A DNA stretch of 64,000 bases, taken from positions 1,674,001-1,738,000 of the forward strand of contig NC_018000.1 in NCBI RefSeq assembly GCF_000265205.3, read 5' to 3'. Shown here piece after piece: positions 1-9,000 of the stretch. Each line of letters begins with the position of its first letter. Position 1 is the stretch's first letter. The notes beneath the pieces are model-generated. The model did not search any database, was not told the origin of the DNA, and was given only the letters and a program-made list of their open reading frames with translations. The position numbers and the translations under genes were made by a program. The stretch comes from Sinorhizobium fredii USDA 257 (lineage in GTDB: Bacteria > Pseudomonadota > Alphaproteobacteria > Rhizobiales > Rhizobiaceae).

Positions 1-1352
1 AAGGCATCCTCCGCCTTGTCGCCGAGCACCATGGCGAGAACCAGCGGCGCCAGCGGATAGTCAAGCTTCTTGAAGACGTAGCCGAGCAGGCCGAAACCGA
101 TCACCAGGAAAATGTCCGAGATGGAATTCGCGACCTGATAGGCGCCCGAGAAGATCACCGCAACGATGATCGGCCCGATGATCGAAAAGGGCACGCGCAG
201 GATCGAGGCGTAGAGCGGCACGGTCGCAATGACCAGGAAGACGGCGACGACGTTGCCGAGATACATCGAGGCGATCAGCCCCCAGACGAAATCCGGCCGA
301 TCGGTGAAGAGCATCGGGCCGGGCGTCAAGCCCCAGATCATCAGCCCGCCCATCATCACCGCCGCGGTTGCCGAACCCGGCACGCCGAGTGCCAGCATCG
401 GCAGCAGCGCCGAGGTGCCGGCCGAATGGTCGGCCGTCTCCGGCGCCACGATACCGCGCGGATCGCCCTTGCCGAACATCGACTTGTCGCGCGCCGAACG
501 GCGAGCAACGCCATAGCTCATGAAGGAGGCGGCAGTCGGGCCGGCCGGCGTGATCCCCATCCAGATGCCGATGACCGTCGAGCGGGCGATCGTCAGCCAG
601 TAGCGCGGGATCTCGATAAGCGTGCGGCCGATCTCGGCAAGCTTGACGCGCGCCTTGATGCCTTCGAAGCGCAGGCCCTCTTCGGTGGTCAACAACAGTT
701 CACCGATACCGAAGAGGCCCATGACGGCAATCAGGAAGCTTACACCCTTGATGAGTTCCGGAATCTCGAAGGTAAGCCTGAGATTACCGGAGATCGTGTC
801 CATGCCGATCGAAGCCAGAGCGAAGCCGAGCATCATCGAAACGAGCGTCTTGAAGGGCGATTGCGCGCCCATCGAGATGAAGCTCGCAAAGGCGAGGAAA
901 TAGACGGCGAAATATTCGGGCGAGGAGAACTTGAGCGCGAAATTCGCAACCCAGCCCGACAGCAGCGTGATCATCACGACGCCGGCGAGGGCCCCGAGGC
1001 CGGCCGACACGAACGCAAGCGTCAGCGCGCGGCTCGCCTGGCCGGCCTTGGCCATCGGATACCCGTCGAAGGTGGTGGCGACGGACGACGGTTCGCCCGG
1101 GATGTTGAAGAGAATCGACGTCGTCGAGCCGCCGAAGAGTGCCCCCCAATACATGCAGGAGAGCAGAATGATCGCCGAGATCGGATCCATCGAGAAGGTG
1201 AGCGGCAGGAGCAGCGATACGCCGTTCGGCGCCCCGAGCCCGGGCAACACGCCGACGAGGATTCCGAGCGTCACGCCCACCATCATCAAGAGGAGGTGGT
1301 TCCAGCTAAGGATGTGGCCGAAGCCGTCGATCAGAAGACCGATATTTTCCAT
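1..1352 (-). CDS. tctA: Tripartite tricarboxylate transporter, large permease TctA (3' end beyond window)
   Basis: Large membrane subunit of a tripartite tricarboxylate-type (TTT) transporter, which imports carboxylates delivered by a periplasmic binding protein. The reading frame begins MENIGLLIDGFGHIL, has a GGGAGGA ribosome site just upstream, and stays open to the left edge (about 450 residues visible). The family is usually near 500 residues, so roughly 50 are missing. Family hallmarks are visible: the glycine-rich GVLPGLGAPNG segment and GALFGGSTTSILFNIPGEP, with long hydrophobic stretches between. It is the last visible gene of the pdxA-tctC-tctB-tctA run. The family is secure; the substrate is unknown. 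Confidence 0.93.
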   Translation of the reverse strand, partial: MENIGLLIDGFGHILSWNHLLLMMVGVTLGILVGVLPGLGAPNGVSLLLPLTFSMDPISAIILLSCMYWGALFGGSTTSILFNIPGEPSSVATTFDGYPMAKAGQASRALTLAFVSAGLGALAGVVMITLLSGWVANFALKFSSPEYFAVYFLAFASFISMGAQSPFKTLVSMMLGFALASIGMDTISGNLRLTFEIPELIKGVSFLIAVMGLFGIGELLLTTEEGLRFEGIKARVKLAEIGRTLIEIPRYWLTIARSTVIGIWMGITPAGPTAASFMSYGVARRSARDKSMFGKGDPRGIVAPETADHSAGTSALLPMLALGVPGSATAAVMMGGLMIWGLTPGPMLFTDRPDFVWGLIASMYLGNVVAVFLVIATVPLYASILRVPFSIIGPIIVAVIFSGAYQVANSISDIFLVIGFGLLGYVFKKLDYPLAPLVLAMVLGDKAEDA

Positions 1353-1385
1353 GCATTCCTCCCGCAGGCAGTGCACTCGGCCGGG

Positions 1386-1886
1386 TCAGTAGATCCCGAA
1401 CCAGGCCTCGACCGGTCCCTTCAGCAGCGGGACCTGGAAGCCGATCTCGAAAACGACGAAGAAGACGAGCGAGACGCCAAGCCCGGCCGGCAGGGCGATC
1501 CACCATTTGTAGCGGCCCTGGAAAAGCATCGTCGCGGCGATGTAGAGCGCCGTCCCGACATAGAGGCCGAGCCAGGCGGCGACCGCGCCGAAGGCAACGA
1601 GCGGCAGCAGGAAAGAGGCGACCACCTTGGCGCGCCCGGCATCGATGAAGACCTCTCCGGTGCGCCGGTGCTTGAGGAATGCCTGGGCGATATTGACAAG
1701 GCTGCCCAAGACGATGAGGAGGCCGATATAGAAGGGGAAATAGCCCGCATCCGGCCCCATCTCGGTCCAGCCGGCGCCGATATCGAGCGAGCCGTAGCAG
1801 ACGGCGACGCCGAAGGCGCCGGTCAGGGCCGCGACACCAAGCTCGACCGCGAAGCGGGAGACCCCATTCGCACTGTTCTCACTCAT
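1386..1886 (-). CDS. tctB: Tripartite tricarboxylate transporter, small permease TctB
   Basis: Small membrane subunit that partners TctA. At 166 residues it is typical of the family, with about four hydrophobic segments (near residues 12-30, 50-70, 85-125 and 135-155). The stretch GPDAGYFPFYIGLLIVLGS after the first helix is characteristic of TctB. It lies 33 bases upstream of tctA and 100 bases downstream of tctC on the same strand, so the three are very probably co-transcribed. Confidence 0.9.
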   Translation of the reverse strand: MSENSANGVSRFAVELGVAALTGAFGVAVCYGSLDIGAGWTEMGPDAGYFPFYIGLLIVLGSLVNIAQAFLKHRRTGEVFIDAGRAKVVASFLLPLVAFGAVAAWLGLYVGTALYIAATMLFQGRYKWWIALPAGLGVSLVFFVVFEIGFQVPLLKGPVEAWFGIY

Positions 1887-1986
1887 GATCGTAACCTTTC
1901 GAAACGCTGGCGGGCGCCTGAAGTGGGATAGCGAGCATGTCCGCCCCGCTTTCCGCTCAATATCGGGCGCCCGCCAGAGAATTGCC

Positions 1987-2973
1987 TCAGTTGGCGAGCC
2001 AGCCTTCGCGCTTCAGCACTTCGCTGACCGCGGCGCCGTCCACCTCGACGGCGGACTTGAGCTCGTCACCGCTCAGATAGACCGGCGACTGCGACGTGTC
2101 GGTGAGATATTTCGCCCATTCCGGGGTCTCGGAAACCTTGCGCAGCACATCCGCATAGAACTGGACGACATCCTGTTCGACACCGGCCGGCAGCCAGACG
2201 GTGCGCGGCATGGAGTAGTTGTCGATCGGAATGCCGGCTTCCTTGCACGTCGGGATATCGCTCCAGCCCTTGTCGCCGGCGACCTTGGTCTCGCTCGAGA
2301 GCTTCACACTCTTGAAGACACAGAGCGGCTTCACCATACCGGCCTGCCATTGGCCGAGGTTCTCGCTCGGATTGTTGACATTGGCGTCGATATGCTCGCC
2401 GGCAAGCTGAACGGCCGCCTCGCCGCCGCTCTTGAAGGGGATGTAATTGATCTTGGCTCCCGTGGCGTCGTTGACCATAGAAGTGAGGATCTGGTCGACA
2501 TCCTTCGACTGGCTGCCGCCGATCTTCAGCCCGCCTTCCTTCGCCTTGGCGACAAAGTCCGCGGCGGTCGCGTAGTCGGCCTTGCCGTTGACCCAGAGGA
2601 CGAATTCATCGGATGCGAGGGCGGCGACCGGCGTCAGGTCTTTCGCCTCGTAGGGCACCTTGGCGCGAACCGGCAGCAGATAGGCGTTGTTGGTGCCGAA
2701 GGCGAGCTTGTGGGCGTCGCCCTTGTAGCCGGCCGTGTAGACGAAACCTTCCGCGCCCCCGGCGCTGCCTTTGTTGGTGACGACCACCGGCGACTTCATC
2801 AGTTCGTATTTAGCGATGATCGCCTGGATGGTGCGCGCGAAAATGTCCGTGCCGCCGCCGGGACCGGCGGTCACGACGAACTCCACCGGACGGTTCGGCT
2901 CGAAGGCCGAGGCCGGCGCGGCAACGCCGAAAGCGGCGGCCATGATGCATGCTATAGAGACGGATTTCTTCAT
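1987..2973 (-). CDS. tctC: TctC/Bug-type periplasmic solute-binding protein
   Basis: Periplasmic receptor (328 residues) that captures the substrate for TctAB. A signal peptide (MKKSVSIACIMAAAFGVAAPASA) is followed by the Bug-family start RPVEFVVTAGPGGGTDIFAR. Later come the DQILTSMV and INYIPFKSGGEA segments that line the ligand pocket in the family. Bug receptors bind many carboxylates, including aromatic ones such as terephthalate, so the fold does not fix the ligand. The only enzyme in the operon is a PdxA-like dehydrogenase, which is the best hint to the substrate. Confidence 0.9.
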   Translation of the reverse strand: MKKSVSIACIMAAAFGVAAPASAFEPNRPVEFVVTAGPGGGTDIFARTIQAIIAKYELMKSPVVVTNKGSAGGAEGFVYTAGYKGDAHKLAFGTNNAYLLPVRAKVPYEAKDLTPVAALASDEFVLWVNGKADYATAADFVAKAKEGGLKIGGSQSKDVDQILTSMVNDATGAKINYIPFKSGGEAAVQLAGEHIDANVNNPSENLGQWQAGMVKPLCVFKSVKLSSETKVAGDKGWSDIPTCKEAGIPIDNYSMPRTVWLPAGVEQDVVQFYADVLRKVSETPEWAKYLTDTSQSPVYLSGDELKSAVEVDGAAVSEVLKREGWLAN

Positions 2974-3048
2974 ATGTGGTCCTCCCGTTGAGTTGGATCC
3001 GGCGCAAGACCTCCCCTGACGCCGGTATGGTATGAAAGCGCGCGAAAT

Positions 3049-4095
3049 TCAGGCGGCCGCCGAGAGGCCGCTGTTTTTCCTCGCCATGCGGGCCGCAAGC
3101 AGGATCGCTTCGCGGCTGGCGCCGACATCGGCAACGCCCTTGCCGGCAATGTCATAGGCCGTGCCGTGCGCTGGCGTGCAGAGCGGAAAAGGCAGGCCGC
3201 CCATCATCGTCACGCCCTTGTCGAAGCCCATCAGCTTCATCGCGATCTGGCCCTGGTCGTGGTACATGGTCAGCACCGCCTGGAAGCCTTCCTTCAGCGC
3301 CCGGACGAACACCGTGTCGGCTGGAAACGGCCCATCGACGTTGAAGCCGAGCGCCTTCGCCTTTGCGACGGCGGGCTCGATGATGTCGATCTCTTCCATG
3401 CCGAAGCTGCCGCCGTCGCCGGCGTGCGGATTGAGCCCGGCGACAGCGATCCTCGCGTCATCATGGCCAGCGTTCCTGAGGCAGGCCCGGGTGAGCTCGA
3501 GTTCGGCAACAATGCCTTCCACTGAAAGGCTCCGCGCCACTTCCGACAGCGGAATGTGCGAGGTGACGCGGGCGTTCCATACTTTTTCGAGAACGTTGAA
3601 CTCGCGGACCTTCCCGGTGAAGGAAAGCACGTCGGCGACGAAGCGTATCTCGTCGTCATAGCCCGGATAGGCAAAGCGCATCGCCTTTTTGTTGAACGGC
3701 GTAAAGCAGACGGCATCGGCCCGGCCGGCATGCGCCAGTTCCAGCGCCACGCGGAAATTCCGGGTCGCAAACGCACCACCGGCAAGCGTCGCCTCGCCGC
3801 GCACCACGTCGGCCGGATCAAGATGCTTGAGATCGACGAAGACATGGCGAGACGTCCCCACCTCGTCGAGCGCATCGAGCGATGCCGCCTCGAGATCGAG
3901 CTCGACGCCGGCGACCTTCGCACCCTCGTCGAGAACGCGCCGGTCGCCGATGGCGATGATGTGCGCCGCCTCGCGAACATCGCCGAGCGCAAGCAGCCGC
4001 GCCGTCAGTTCCGGACTGATCCCTGCCGGATCGCCCATGGCAAGGGCGATAACGGGACGCCGTCCCTTCGCTTCAGCCGCACCATTGCTCGTCAT
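3049..4095 (-). CDS. PdxA-family NAD-dependent dehydrogenase (PdxA2/TphB-like)
   Basis: A 348-residue member of the 4-hydroxythreonine-4-phosphate dehydrogenase family, which oxidises a hydroxyl group next to a carboxylate with decarboxylation. It starts with ALAMGDPAGISPEL, and all three metal-binding histidines can be placed: in VTSHIPLSEVA, in AGLNPHAGDGG and in TMYHDQGQ. It is first in an operon with a TTT transporter and faces a GntR regulator. That context points to catabolism (phosphorylated hydroxy-acids, or an aromatic cis-dihydrodiol acid as with TphB) rather than vitamin B6 synthesis. No four-carbon sugar-acid kinase or ring dioxygenase is visible nearby, so the substrate is open. 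Confidence 0.82.
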   Translation of the reverse strand: MTSNGAAEAKGRRPVIALAMGDPAGISPELTARLLALGDVREAAHIIAIGDRRVLDEGAKVAGVELDLEAASLDALDEVGTSRHVFVDLKHLDPADVVRGEATLAGGAFATRNFRVALELAHAGRADAVCFTPFNKKAMRFAYPGYDDEIRFVADVLSFTGKVREFNVLEKVWNARVTSHIPLSEVARSLSVEGIVAELELTRACLRNAGHDDARIAVAGLNPHAGDGGSFGMEEIDIIEPAVAKAKALGFNVDGPFPADTVFVRALKEGFQAVLTMYHDQGQIAMKLMGFDKGVTMMGGLPFPLCTPAHGTAYDIAGKGVADVGASREAILLAARMARKNSGLSAAA

Positions 4096-4149
4096 GTGAG
4101 ATGTCCTCCGTCGTCATACCTCGGGCACTGTCATACGTTATTCAAAATT

Positions 4150-4180
4150 CTGCATCAAGTCTTTTGTATTCTGTATGCAG
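4150..4180. promoter_or_regulatory. Inverted repeat in the pdxA/gntR divergent promoter, possible GntR operator
   Basis: CTGCAT at 4150-4155 and ATGCAG at 4175-4180 form an inverted repeat with centres about 25 bases apart, in the 201-base gap between the divergent pdxA and gntR. A TTGACG hexamer follows at 4190-4195. Placement fits an operator for the adjacent regulator; the match to known FadR-type sites is loose. Confidence 0.35.
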
Positions 4181-4296
4181 CATTTTCTGTTGACGGTAAC
4201 GAGGGCTGTCTCCATGCTTGAATGAGACACCGCTGATTCAATCGAGTGGTCGAGGGAACAGAGACCGGCTCACGGTCGCAGCGCAGAACGGGAAAA

Positions 4297-4983
4297 ATGA
4301 ACGAAATCACACCATTGGAGCGGCGACCCGACGGCGGGCATGGGCCGATCCGGCGCACCGCCCTGCACGACACGCTGGTCAGCCACTTGCGCGACATGAT
4401 CATCGAGGGCGATCTTCCGCCCGGCACCCGCCTGCACGAGGGTCAACTCGGCGAACAGCTCGGCGTGTCGCGCACGCCGCTCCGCGAGGCGATCAAATAT
4501 CTGGCGAGCGAGGGCCTTGTCGAGCTCGTGCCGAGCCGCGGCGCCGTCGTCAAGCGCTTCAGCGCCAAGGACGTCAAGGACATGCTGACGGTGCTGCAGA
4601 CGCTCGAGGAACTCGCCGGGCGGCTCGCCTGCGAAACGGCAAGTGATGCGGGGATCGCCGAGGTGCGGGCGCTGCACGACGAGATGGTCCGCCGCTACAA
4701 GGCGGCTGACCGGCTGCAATATTACAAGCTCAACCAGCAGATCCACACGGCGATCGTCCAGCTTTCCGGCAATGCAGCGCTGGCCGACATGCACGCCGTG
4801 CTGCAGACGCGGCTGAAGCGCATCCGCTTCATTGGTCACGAGGGCCCGGAGAAATGGGCCGCCGCCGTCGCCGAGCACGAGGAGATGATCGCCGCCCTCG
4901 AGACCCGCGATAAGGTAAAGCTATCGGAGGTGTTGGGGCGGCATCTGACGAATGCCTGGGAGCGCGTGCGCGATTCGGTGTAG
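4297..4983 (+). CDS. GntR-family transcriptional regulator (FadR/FCD subfamily)
   Basis: Likely local repressor of the divergent pdxA-tctCBA operon. The winged helix lies near residues 15-80 (HDTLVSHLRDMIIEGDLPPG, then LGEQLGVSRTPLREAIKYL) and an FCD ligand-binding domain follows, with an RLKRIRFIGHEG segment and a late EHEEMIAALE segment. I chose ATG 4297, giving 228 residues. A GTG at 4246 would add 17 residues that do not look like the family. A hairpin terminator follows directly. Confidence 0.88.
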   Translation: MNEITPLERRPDGGHGPIRRTALHDTLVSHLRDMIIEGDLPPGTRLHEGQLGEQLGVSRTPLREAIKYLASEGLVELVPSRGAVVKRFSAKDVKDMLTVLQTLEELAGRLACETASDAGIAEVRALHDEMVRRYKAADRLQYYKLNQQIHTAIVQLSGNAALADMHAVLQTRLKRIRFIGHEGPEKWAAAVAEHEEMIAALETRDKVKLSEVLGRHLTNAWERVRDSV

Positions 4984-5011
4984 GCAACGTTGTTGGCCAT
5001 TGCATCCGCAT

Positions 5012-5043
5012 AAACGAGCTCCGCGCGATTGCGGAGCTTGTTT
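5012..5043 (+). terminator. Rho-independent terminator of the gntR gene
   Basis: A 12-base stem (left arm ending GAGCTCCGC, right arm GCGGAGCTT) with a six-base loop and a short T-run, 29 bases after the gntR stop. The outer A/T pairs also let it serve the opposite strand. Confidence 0.75.
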
Positions 5044-5057
5044 CGATTACGCATGCG

Positions 5058-5267
5058 TCAGAACTGCGAGTAGGCGTTCGCAACGGCTTTGGCGTTTCCT
5101 GCTCCGGCTTGCTTCTGCAACGCGAGAATCGCGTCACGCAGGACGGGGTTGGCTGCGATGGCTTTATCCGACGGATCCAGGAGTGCTGTGCCCAGGAGCT
5201 TCGTCAGCGCGCCCCCCTCGTGACTGGCTGCTCTTGCCACTGGATACACCGTGGCAGCTACAACCAT
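5058..5267 (-). CDS. Small putative exported protein of unknown function
   Basis: A 69-residue frame starting MVVAATVYPVARAASHEGG, with no family I recognise. The start is uncertain. The frame is open further upstream and would add a basic lead (REKFKTLCRL) making a textbook signal peptide, but no ATG, GTG or TTG occurs before the preceding stop. Either translation begins at ATG 5267, or the true start has been lost. The C-terminal part (NPVLRDAILALQKQAGAG) could form amphipathic helices. It lies downstream of the PycTM-like gene on the same strand. Confidence 0.35.
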   Translation of the reverse strand: MVVAATVYPVARAASHEGGALTKLLGTALLDPSDKAIAANPVLRDAILALQKQAGAGNAKAVANAYSQF

Positions 5268-5359
5268 TAGGCGACAAAGTGTTTTGAATTTCTCTCTTCG
5301 AGAGCTCTCATTTTAGAGAAGTTTGCCGGAATTCCGCAAAGCTCCGCTACAAGAAGCAG

Positions 5360-5905
5360 TCAGGTCACCGCCAGGAGACCGACAAAGGCGAGCACCGTTA
5401 CAAGCAATCCGCGGAAGGCGAGATTGACGAAATGATACTTGCTGCATGCGATTGCCGAAAGGGCATCCGCATTCTTGAAATATTGCCGGAACAAATAGGA
5501 CATATCCCCATGGTCCGCAGCTTTCGAGAAGGAATCACGATGGGCGGTCCAAGCTCCCCAGAATAGCGTTGTTGCGGTCGCACTCTTGCGCGGCAGAACC
5601 ACGAGGATTGCACACACAAGGGAAAACATCGAGGCGAGCGCCAACGCGGCCGATAGTATCACCGGAAGGATTTCACCCTGCGCATACCGGCTCCAGGTAA
5701 AGACGCTCCGGCCTTCCTCCGAGCTGACGAGGAACGCGAACATGAAGGTAAAGATATACGCGGCCTTCTGGTCAGACATCTTGATCTGGTCATAGAAGAC
5801 GTCGTTGATCTTGCGGATGTGCTCGTAATAGGCGGTCGACGGAGCGCTCTGCTCCTTCCCTCCACTTGGCGGATCAAGCTTGTAAATGTCGGCCCCTGCG
5901 TCCAT
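5360..5905 (-). CDS. PycTM-like (DUF5706) membrane protein, candidate cyclic-nucleotide effector
   Basis: A 181-residue protein resembling the transmembrane effectors of Pycsar anti-phage systems (DUF5706/PycTM). An N-terminal helix (HIRKINDVFYDQIKMSDQKA) ends in the family's DQKA signature and leads into the first membrane segment. A second strong segment lies near residues 85-108, followed by VVLPRKS, a soluble loop, and SAIACSKYHFVNLAFR leading into a final membrane segment at the C-terminus. ATG 5905 has a GAGGGGA ribosome site; a longer frame to 6091 would overlap the divergent gene. In Pycsar such proteins damage the membrane when a cyclase makes cCMP or cUMP. Here it stands back to back with an operon encoding a class III cyclase. 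The family call is by pattern recognition. Confidence 0.72.
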   Translation of the reverse strand: MDAGADIYKLDPPSGGKEQSAPSTAYYEHIRKINDVFYDQIKMSDQKAAYIFTFMFAFLVSSEEGRSVFTWSRYAQGEILPVILSAALALASMFSLVCAILVVLPRKSATATTLFWGAWTAHRDSFSKAADHGDMSYLFRQYFKNADALSAIACSKYHFVNLAFRGLLVTVLAFVGLLAVT

Positions 5906-6036
5906 GCGTGTCCCCTCGCCCTCTCGCCGACTCTTTACTACACGCGCATGTCGATAACATATGCCCAAAACTGGGTACTTGACTTTTCTCCCCTGCAAAT
6001 CCACTGGATTCACTATAACGAGGGGCATATCGCGAG

Positions 6037-9000
6037 ATGCGGAGAAGAGTAACGGGGGCATTGCTCGGCGTGATGGCGTGCTTTGCGCCATTTTCGGCGT
6101 TCGGCGAGCCGGTTCCGCGCCCCGACCCCGTTGCCGGTTCGGTCATTGCGCGAAAATCCGGCGAAGAAGTGCGCTTCGTCGATGTCTCCAATTGGCGCTC
6201 CGTCGACATTGCGCAGGATCTCCTCCCCGGCGACCTGCTGCGCACCAACGCCACCGGCTCGCTCGCCGTGCTTTTTCGCGATCGCACACAGATTCGCCTC
6301 GGGCGCAATACGGCGCTTCGCGTCAAGCAGATCGGCACGGGCGAGACCAATCTCGAACTGGAATCAGGCACGATCTGGGCCCGGGCCGAGCGCGGAGGGC
6401 AGGGCTTGGTGATCGATACGCCGGCGGCCGCCGCCGCCATCCGCGGCACGGACTGGACGCTGACCGTCGGCGCCGACGGGAAGACCTCGCTGACGGTACT
6501 CGAAGGCGTCATAGAGCTTAGCAATGCCCATGGCAGCGTGACGGTAATGCAGGGGGAAGGCGCCGTCGCCGCGATAGGCAGCGCGCCGACCAAGATCGTC
6601 ATCGTGACGCCCAAGGACCGCGAACAGATGCTGTTCCATCTTGCGCTCCGCGACGCCTTCGTTCTGATGCCCGCCACAACTCTCCGCGCTCCAGACATGC
6701 GGCGCCAAAGGGAGCGGATCGAGGCGCAACCAGAAGTCTCACGCTCGGCCGAAGACTGGCTGACGCTTGCCGAGATTTACCTGTCGCTCAACGGCCGGCA
6801 AAAAGCACAAGCCGCACTTGACGCGGCGAGGCGGCGAGGCCTCGATCGCTCCCAGAGCGCTCGAGCCGGGCTTGTCGATGCGCTCACCGCAGGCTCCCAG
6901 GGCCGCTACGCCGATGCGGCGAAACTCTTTGATCAAAGCGCGCGCGGGTTGGACGCAAAGCGCCGGTCAATCGCCGCTTACGGCGGATATTTTGCCCGAG
7001 CACTCGCCAATCCCGATCGGGTGGAAAACCCGCCACGCCAAGCGGTCGGAGCCTATGGCGCATTCGCAAAGGCGTTTACTGAAGGCTTTCGCACCGATGT
7101 TCGCGCCGCGGTTGAGACGCTTAGGAAGGCGGAACTGCAATATCCCGACGACCCGACCCTCCCAGCCGTGCGAGCACAATTCGCCATGTTGATCGACGAT
7201 CGCGACGAAGTGCGCGATGGTATCGAAAAGGCGCTGAAGATCGATGCGGATGATCCCTACGCGCTTGAGGCCCGCGCGAAGTATCGCTTCAACATCGAGA
7301 ATGATCGAGACGGTGCCCTCGCCGACCTAGAGCGTGGCCTGAAAGCGGCGCCAGGGGACCCATCAATCTGGAACTGGCTTGGTGCCGTACAGGACGAACG
7401 CGGTGACACGCGTGCTGCTGAATACGCCGTCAAGAAGGCAATTGAGCTGGACCCCCAAGATCCCAGCTATCACGCCAACCTTGCCCTGATGTACCTGGGC
7501 GAGTTGAGGCTTGCCGAGGCAAAGCGCGAGATAGATGCGGCGCTCGCCATCGACCCTTCTTTCGATCTCGTGCTCATCGCACGCGGCCGCTATCACCTGC
7601 AGAATGGAGACGTCGAGAAGGCAATTCAAGACCTGCTTGCCGGCTCGACGGCCAACCCTGCCTATTCCAATGCTCAGCTGCTGCTTGCCGCAGCGCACTA
7701 CGAGAAAGGCGACCGGATACCTGCGGACCAAGCGCTCGACAATGCCGACAGACTCGACCCAAACGATCCTATCGTCTCCCAGGTACGCACGATCGTTTCG
7801 ATCGATGACTATGATGCCGATGCCGCCATCCGCTACGCCCAAGAAACGATGCGGCGAACCCGCGCAAAGGGTGGCGACACAGCAGCGATTGGTGCAAACC
7901 AGCAAGCGGGCTCGGCCCTTAACAACGCCTTCCGTTTGCAAGGCCTGGATGCTTGGGGGCAATATTACGGCGACGCAGTATTCGACCCCTTCTCGAGCGC
8001 CAGCTATCTGGACCAGGCAATCCGCGGCAGCGTCAATCCCTTGTTCAACGGATATAGCTTCAGCGTTAGCCCAATTACCAATGCGCAAAACCCATCGACC
8101 TTCGCGGCGCTCTTCCAAGGGCTTCTTCTCGACCCGCATTTGCTGGCTTACCGGGCACGTGCGACCGATCTTTATCGAACGCCCTTCTTCGAGATCGATC
8201 TCGGGGGCGGCCCCACCTTAGAGGACGGTAACACGGGCTGGATTGGCGAAGCCGAGATCCGGGGGTTCGCGTACTCCCCCTTCCCGGTCAGCGTCTTCGG
8301 CAATTTCCAATGGGAAGAGCCGCGCGATACGATAGACCTCGGAGGCGGGCTCGAGATGGATCGCGAAACACGGTTGATCGGCGGCACCGGCTATGTGACG
8401 GCTACTCCGACCCCCGACGACAGAGTGGTCGCCTTCTTGAACATGGCAGAGGTGGACGACAGCCGCAATATCTTCGACATTCCCCATCCGATGCTCGTCC
8501 CGTTCAACGGCGACAGCCTAAATGGCAATAATGGATCAAATCTCAACTCTGGCGTCGCTTGGAGCCACACATTCGGCTACCAGAACATTGCCAATGCCGC
8601 CTTCTTCTTCAACGACACGGAAACCGTCGAGACTTCGCGGTTGCTTTTCTCCGACATCCCCTTTCCGGATATTGAATATCTCCGGAGGGAGCAGAGACAG
8701 ACGACTTACATCGGAGCTCTGAACCACCTTTACGGAGACGGTGATCTGACCTGGCGCTACGGCTTGGAGGCCGGCGCCGTAACTCAAAAGGAGAAAACCG
8801 AGTATTGCAACCTTCTCCCTCCGGCGATACCATTGAGCTCCGCGACTTCATCCGCCACGGCGGGAGTGATGAAGGCCTATGTCGATGGGCTCTATGAGGT
8901 CACCCCGGACCTCAAAGTCGAGGGCGCCCTCTTTGCCCGCTACATAGAGCACGTCAATGACAACAACGTCCGGCTGGAACCGAAGCTCGGCATCGCCTGG

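Noticed and set aside
426..1931. A 501-codon open frame on the plus strand
   Set aside because: It is the antisense shadow of tctA and tctB: Arg/Glu/Asp-rich with no domain. The minus strand encodes clear TctA and TctB.
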